A DNA stretch of 64,000 nt from Rhodospirillum centenum SW (GTDB lineage Bacteria; Pseudomonadota; Alphaproteobacteria; Azospirillales; Azospirillaceae). The notes under the pieces were generated by a model. It searched no databases, was not told where the DNA came from, and worked only from the letters and a program-made list of their open reading frames with translations. Positions 63,788 to 64,000 of the stretch are shown here, in pieces (position 1 is the stretch's first letter; each line of letters starts with the position of its first letter). The position numbers were made by a program, and so were the translations under genes. The stretch covers positions 2,953,001 through 3,017,000 of the forward strand of contig NC_011420.2 in NCBI RefSeq assembly GCF_000016185.1, given 5' to 3'.

Positions 63788-63868
63788 TCCCCCCCGATCC
63801 GCCCGCCCGCCTTCCGGCCTGACCGCCCGCCCCTCGACAGGCGGGGCCGGACGTCCTATGTCGCGGGC

Positions 63869-64000
63869 ATGGACCTGATCGTCGATCCCCTGCCCGACGG
63901 CACCCACCGGCTGCGCTGGCCCGGCGGGTCCGCCCGCTGCGCCATCGGCCGCGGCGGCATCCGCCCCGACAAGCGCGAGGGCGACGGCGCCACCCCCGTG
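63869..64000 (+). CDS. L,D-transpeptidase-like (YkuD) protein, N-terminal part
   Basis: 44 codons to the window edge. MDLIVDPLPDGTHRLRWPGGSARCAIGRGGIRPDKREGDGATPV has the pattern CA(I/L)GRGGI..DKREGDGATP at the N-terminus of alphaproteobacterial L,D-transpeptidase family proteins. The catalytic His-Cys region would lie outside the window. No signal peptide is visible. Confidence 0.75.
   Translation, partial: MDLIVDPLPDGTHRLRWPGGSARCAIGRGGIRPDKREGDGATPV

Overview
The window is very GC-rich and densely coded. Its gene content points to an alphaproteobacterium, probably Rhodospirillales near Rhodospirillum/Rhodocista/Azospirillum: a rimP-nusA-ylxR-infB-(rbfA-truB-rpsO-pnp) translation cluster, an EcoRI-free set of typical alphaproteobacterial families (YggT, DUF167, NnrU, PAS_5, MAPEG, Atm1-type exporter), and a RibA with a degenerate RibB-like N-terminus. 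The assignment rests on protein recognition only; no 16S or other decisive marker is present.

Layout. 1-4.9 kb: the end of a PTS enzyme I gene, tRNA-Ala(CGC) with its own promoter, yggT, DUF167, folD, a CorA/ZntB-like transporter and gshB. 5-8.7 kb: a lutABC lactate-oxidation operon with a trailing Smr gene. 8.7-19.8 kb: housekeeping and hypothetical genes, including an exported phytase-esterase-like protein, nnrU, a KefB/YbaL antiporter, argG, a phosphodiesterase, a DJ-1/PfpI protein, a LOG-family protein and an orphan PAS histidine kinase. 19.8-27 kb: Atm1-type ABC exporter, MAPEG, sirtuin, lipoprotein plus LMW phosphatase, and an XRE/S24 regulator with palindromic operators. 27-33.5 kb: mutS, a Uma2 protein, and an ABC transporter/DUF3299 operon with a Zur-box-like dyad that suggests a metal-linked system. 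33.5-46.6 kb: the translation/RNA cluster, interrupted between infB and rbfA by an AraC regulator and a VOC protein, and between rpsO and pnp by a lower-GC islet of two unrecognised genes.

46.6-48.2 kb: an IS1182-type element lies exactly inside a 31-bp direct duplication of the pnp terminator hairpin. A YefM-YoeB toxin-antitoxin pair follows, then tandem paralogous outer-membrane barrels, a DUF882 protein, an MBL hydrolase and an OmpR-type regulator. 53.4-58.9 kb holds a compact divergent cluster (methyltransferase, glycosyltransferase, catalytically degenerate PTPS-like protein, zinc-ADH-like dehydrogenase / CDP-alcohol phosphotransferase, GTP cyclohydrolase II), which I judge the best candidate for an undescribed biosynthetic system. 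59.1-62.06 kb is a 40-repeat CRISPR array with no cas genes in view, probably transcribed on the minus strand. The window ends with a sigma-54-promoter-preceded low-complexity protein and the start of an L,D-transpeptidase-like gene.
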